Shown piece after piece: positions 61,155 through 64,000 of a stretch of 64,000 nt of DNA. Under the pieces are notes generated by a model, which saw nothing but the letters and a program-made list of their open reading frames with translations, ran no database searches and was not told where the DNA came from. Every line of letters begins with the position of its first letter. Within the stretch, counting starts at the first letter, position 1. A program made the translations under genes and the position numbers. The stretch is from Vibrio splendidus (lineage in GTDB: Bacteria; Pseudomonadota; Gammaproteobacteria; Enterobacterales; Vibrionaceae), in NCBI RefSeq assembly GCF_003345295.1, contig NZ_CP031055.1, positions 2,542,001-2,606,000 of the forward strand, in the 5' to 3' direction.

Positions 61155-61806
61155 ATGAGTATCATTCACGAACAAAGCACAATAACGTCTATTCAGATAC
61201 ACTTATTTCACTGTATTAAACAAGCAAAGTGACACGTTACTCAAGCTTAAACAATCATCAGTTCAATCACTCTTTGGAAGCTTTTTCTTGGCTGAATTTC
61301 ACATTCCTCTGACTCTTTGTTGCAGTTTGAGAAGCGAGTCACAACAGAACGGCAGATTTAATTTTCTAGGGAAATTTAACGTAAAATCGGCAAGTGACCA
61401 AGATCTACAATTACACCATTCCAGGCTAAGGCTTTATAGTAAAAAGCCTATACAGTTAGTAACCACTTACAATTAACCAACACAGCAAAACCAAATGCGA
61501 GTCACATCACCTTAACAATTACGCACAAAAAACCATCAAAGCACCCCATTTTGACGTTAATGACGTGGGATTGTGTCTTTTTAACGTTTTTGACGGGAAA
61601 CGAGTTTGATTAATTCATCGATAAGGTGTTTTCTTACTCCTGCCAAAGGCCTACAGGCCACTCTTACCACTTCTCAGAATCAACGATAAATCTGGAGCAA
61701 TGAAGAAGAGGTAGGCCTTTAACTAGAGTGTGTATCTACTAAACAATTTAGCGACAGATAACATTCAATCCATTAGTGAAATGAAAGCAAATAGTAAGGA
61801 ACAGCT
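61155..61806 (+). promoter_or_regulatory. chitobiose operon promoter and leader region
   Basis: 650 bp without a gene. Seen in it: a CRP-like box TGCGAGTCACATCACC at 61496-61511; two imperfect direct repeats, TTTTGACGTTAATGACGTGG at 61549-61568 and TTTTAACGTTTTTGACGGGA at about 61579-61598, 30 bp apart (candidate ChiS sites); and a 10-bp perfect inverted repeat AAAGGCCTAC (61645-61654) / GTAGGCCTTT (61711-61720) closing a 56-nt loop in the likely 5' leader. Assignments to CRP and ChiS are inference. Confidence 0.55.
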
Positions 61807-63489
61807 ATGCTTGCCAATATAAAAAAAACAGCAATAGCAACAGCAATTATTGCAACTGCTACAACAGGTTTTGCATCAGTAGCAACAGCTGCAGAACGCA
61901 GTGAGTTGACTATTCACCCGAAAGAGTACACTACATTCGTACGTAACTTTAACCCGTACCTTGGTGCTACCAACCTACATACTACAACCGACTTCCTTTA
62001 TGAGCCGCTAGTAGTATTTAACGAAATGCACGGTAACACTCCAGTGTTCCGTCTAGCTGAAAACTTCACAATGTCAGATGATCTGATGAGCGTAGTTTTC
62101 GACATTCGTAAGGGTGTTAAATGGTCTGACGGAGAAACTTTCTCTGCTGATGATGTTGTTTTTTCTTTCAACCTTGTAAAAGAGAAACCAGAGCTTGACC
62201 AATCTGGCATCAACTCTTGGGTAACTTCTGTAGAAAAACTGAACGACTACCAAGTTAAGTTCAGCCTAACAGAAGCTAACTCGAACGTACCTTACGAGAT
62301 TGCTAAAGTACCAGTAGTACCTAAGCACATCTGGAAAGACGTGAAAGATCCATCAACGTTTACCAATGAGAACCCAGTAGGTTCTGGTCCGTTTACAGAA
62401 ATCGATACGTTTACAGCTCAGCTATACATCCAGTGTGCTAACCCGAACTACTGGGATGCAGACAACCTAGATGTTGACTGTCTACGTGTTCCACAAATTG
62501 CGAACAACGACCAGTTCCTAGGTAAAGTTGTAAACAGTGAAATGGACTGGACGTCTTCTTTCGTTCCAGATATCGATCGTACATACGCTGCAGCTAGCCC
62601 TAAACACCACTACTGGTACCCGCCAGCAGGTACACAGGCATTCATCGTTAACTTCAAGCACCCAGATGCTGCGAAGCATGAAGCATTGAGCAACGTTGAA
62701 TTCCGTCGTGCTTTCTCTATGGCTCTTGACCGTCAAACTATCATCGATATCGCATTCTACGGTGGCGGTACTGTGAACGATTTCGCATCGGGTCTTGGCT
62801 ACGCATTTGAAGCTTGGTCTGATGAAAAAACTCACGACAAGTACAAGGGCTTCAACACTTACAACGCTGAAGGCGCGAAGAAGCTTCTTGCTGACGCTGG
62901 CTTCAAAGATGTAAACAAAGATGGTTTTGTTGACACTCCATCAGGCAAGTCTTTCGAACTAATGATTCAATCGCCAAACGGCTGGACTGACTTCAACAAC
63001 ACAGTTCAACTAGCGGTAGAACAGCTAAACGAAATCGGTATTAAAGCGAAAGCTCGTACACCTGACTTCTCTGTTTACAACCAAGCAATGCTTGAAGGTA
63101 CATACGACGTAGCATACACAAACTACTTCCACGGTGCGGATCCATACACGTACTGGAACAGTGCTTACAACTCATCACTTCAATCTGGTGATGGTATGCC
63201 TCGTTTCGCGATGCACTTCTACCAAAACGACAAGCTAGATGGTCTTCTAAACAGCTTCTACAAAACAGCTGACAAGAACGAGCAGCTAGATATTGCACAC
63301 GGTATCCAGCAAATCATCGCTGCAGACCAAGTGACAATCCCAGTGATGTCTGGTGCTTACATGTACCAATACAACACGACTCGCTTCACTGGTTGGTGGA
63401 ACGAAGAAAATCCAAAAGGCCGTCCAAACATTTGGGCTGGTATTCCAGAGCGTCTACTTCATGTACTGGACCTAAAACCAGTTAAATAA
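61807..63489 (+). CDS. cbp: chitin-oligosaccharide (chitobiose) binding protein, SBP family 5
   Basis: Periplasmic solute-binding protein of a dipeptide-type ABC importer; in V. cholerae the equivalent (recalled VC0620) binds (GlcNAc)n and also controls ChiS. The 560-residue precursor has a signal peptide (about 1-29, cleavage before AERSELT) and the SBP-5 signature region VVFDIRKGVKWSDGETFSAD (about 98-117). Codon use is biased, fitting high expression. It is first in the operon, followed by two hairpins and the permease gene. Confidence 0.92.
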   Translation: MLANIKKTAIATAIIATATTGFASVATAAERSELTIHPKEYTTFVRNFNPYLGATNLHTTTDFLYEPLVVFNEMHGNTPVFRLAENFTMSDDLMSVVFDIRKGVKWSDGETFSADDVVFSFNLVKEKPELDQSGINSWVTSVEKLNDYQVKFSLTEANSNVPYEIAKVPVVPKHIWKDVKDPSTFTNENPVGSGPFTEIDTFTAQLYIQCANPNYWDADNLDVDCLRVPQIANNDQFLGKVVNSEMDWTSSFVPDIDRTYAAASPKHHYWYPPAGTQAFIVNFKHPDAAKHEALSNVEFRRAFSMALDRQTIIDIAFYGGGTVNDFASGLGYAFEAWSDEKTHDKYKGFNTYNAEGAKKLLADAGFKDVNKDGFVDTPSGKSFELMIQSPNGWTDFNNTVQLAVEQLNEIGIKAKARTPDFSVYNQAMLEGTYDVAYTNYFHGADPYTYWNSAYNSSLQSGDGMPRFAMHFYQNDKLDGLLNSFYKTADKNEQLDIAHGIQQIIAADQVTIPVMSGAYMYQYNTTRFTGWWNEENPKGRPNIWAGIPERLLHVLDLKPVK

Positions 63490-63506
63490 GTAATCGTTCA
63501 ATCTTT

Positions 63507-63528
63507 GCGGCGTAACTTCTTACGCCGC
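63507..63528 (+). other. intergenic hairpin after the binding-protein gene
   Basis: A 9-bp perfect GC-rich stem GCGGCGTAA / TTACGCCGC with tetraloop CTTC, not followed by a T-run. It probably protects the 3' end of the upstream message. Confidence 0.8.
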
Positions 63529-63532
63529 TTAT

Positions 63533-63586
63533 AAAAATCCCCACACTATCAATTGAAAGTATGGCGCTAGTCGTCAGGGGATTTTT
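63533..63586 (+). terminator. partial terminator between binding-protein and permease genes
   Basis: AAAAATCCCC pairs perfectly with GGGGATTTTT around a 34-nt loop, ending in five T. It likely lowers expression of the permease genes relative to the binding protein. Confidence 0.65.
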
Positions 63587-63658
63587 CGTTCCAAATTTCG
63601 CTAGGAGCGACCTGAATCCAGAAACAGGGAAACAATCTGGGTGAGTAAGGTGTGAGTT

Positions 63659-64000
63659 ATGGGTTATTTTTTAAGACGTTTGTCATTTTATTTTGTCGCG
63701 CTATTAGTTGCAGCGACGTTAAACTTTATTATTCCAAGAGCAATGCCTGGTGACCCAGTTACCATGATGTTTGCGAACGCTTCTGTTCAAGTTACTCCTG
63801 AGCGTATTGCGGCAATGAAAGAACTATTAGGCTTCGTTGATGGCGGCTTACTGGTTCAATACGGCGCATACATGAAGAACATTCTAAGCTGGGAGCTTGG
63901 TACATCAATTCAATTCTACCCACTTTCAGTAAATACACTGTTAGGTGGCGCATTCGGTTGGTCGCTATTCTTAGCAGGCACTGCCGTTATTCTTTCTTTC
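63659..64000 (+). CDS. ABC transporter permease, DppB-like, N-terminal part (chitobiose uptake)
   Basis: The frame is open from the ATG at 63659 to the window end, 114 residues. It begins MGYFLRRLSFYFVALLVAAT, an N-terminal membrane helix, followed by FIIPRAMPGDPVTMM, the usual opening of DppB/OppB-type permeases, and a periplasmic part. AAGGTG precedes the start. It belongs to the operon begun by the binding-protein gene and should form the channel with a DppC-like partner beyond the window. Confidence 0.9.
   Translation, partial: MGYFLRRLSFYFVALLVAATLNFIIPRAMPGDPVTMMFANASVQVTPERIAAMKELLGFVDGGLLVQYGAYMKNILSWELGTSIQFYPLSVNTLLGGAFGWSLFLAGTAVILSF

Noticed and set aside
61288..61476. 62-residue ORF between chiS and the binding-protein gene
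   Set aside because: Poor composition, no ribosome binding site, and it lies in the promoter region.
61702..61714. tiny MKKR ORF in the chitobiose leader
   Set aside because: Four codons, with GGAG only two bases from the ATG; too close for use, so not treated as a leader peptide.

Overview
The window is an ordinary chromosomal stretch of a gammaproteobacterium of the genus Vibrio, most like the Splendidus clade or a near relative. This rests on an OmpU porin, a ChiS hybrid sensor kinase next to a chitobiose-binding protein, a NupC very close to the Vibrio cholerae CNT transporter, UbiT/U/V, and a Vibrio-type rpsO-pnp-nlpI block. Base composition is moderate (mid-40s % GC by eye) and coding is dense. 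No phage, IS element, CRISPR array, rRNA or plasmid function was seen.

Layout. 1-9753: tail of a PilZ-type (PlzC-like) gene, serB, an AhpA/YtjB-like membrane protein, the nucleoside catabolism set deoC-deoA-deoB-deoD with the nucleoside importer nupC, then a DUF5363 gene overlapping a TatD/YjjV hydrolase. 9754-13590: a small accessory-looking block with a secreted protein made of four 126-residue repeats, a small outer-membrane beta-barrel and a LysR regulator. 13591-23800: prfC, holD-rimI, yhbS, ubiT, a RocS-like GGDEF-EAL protein, ubiU-ubiV (oxygen-independent ubiquinone synthesis), and a MATE exporter with its MarR regulator. 23850-34580: nlpI, pnp, rpsO, truB, rbfA, infB, nusA, rimP, all leftward, headed by initiator tRNA-Met and tRNA-Leu(GAG). 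34596-41240: secG, glmM, folP, ftsH, rlmE, the rightward yhbY, and greA. 41753-48335: ompU, dacB, a short MgtE-like Mg2+ transporter with an unusual leader, tyrS, and a ShyC-like M23 endopeptidase. 48413-57490: a VexLM-like RND pump, erpA, hemL, a 41-residue membrane protein, an AI-2E/PerM-family protein, and rsmC. 57707-64000: chiS, the chitin-oligosaccharide binding protein gene, and the start of its ABC permease.

How the genes work together. NupC imports nucleosides and DeoD/DeoA/DeoB/DeoC degrade them to acetaldehyde and glyceraldehyde-3-phosphate; a textbook-quality CRP site precedes nupC. The nusA-infB-rbfA-truB-rpsO-pnp block serves transcription, translation initiation and RNA decay, and shows several strong RNA hairpins where control is known or likely. 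ChiS, the binding protein and the permease form the chitobiose sensing and uptake system.

Most interesting items: (1) the MgtE-like gene has a 14-codon leader ORF, mutually exclusive hairpins and a 7.6-copy octanucleotide tandem repeat in its leader, a possible undescribed attenuation plus phase-variation device; (2) the 378-bp tandem-repeat secreted protein beside an orphan beta-barrel; (3) two near-identical 19-bp palindromes upstream of marR and the MATE gene, a clear operator pair; (4) an unannotated 41-residue membrane protein; (5) paired direct repeats upstream of the chitobiose operon that may be ChiS sites.
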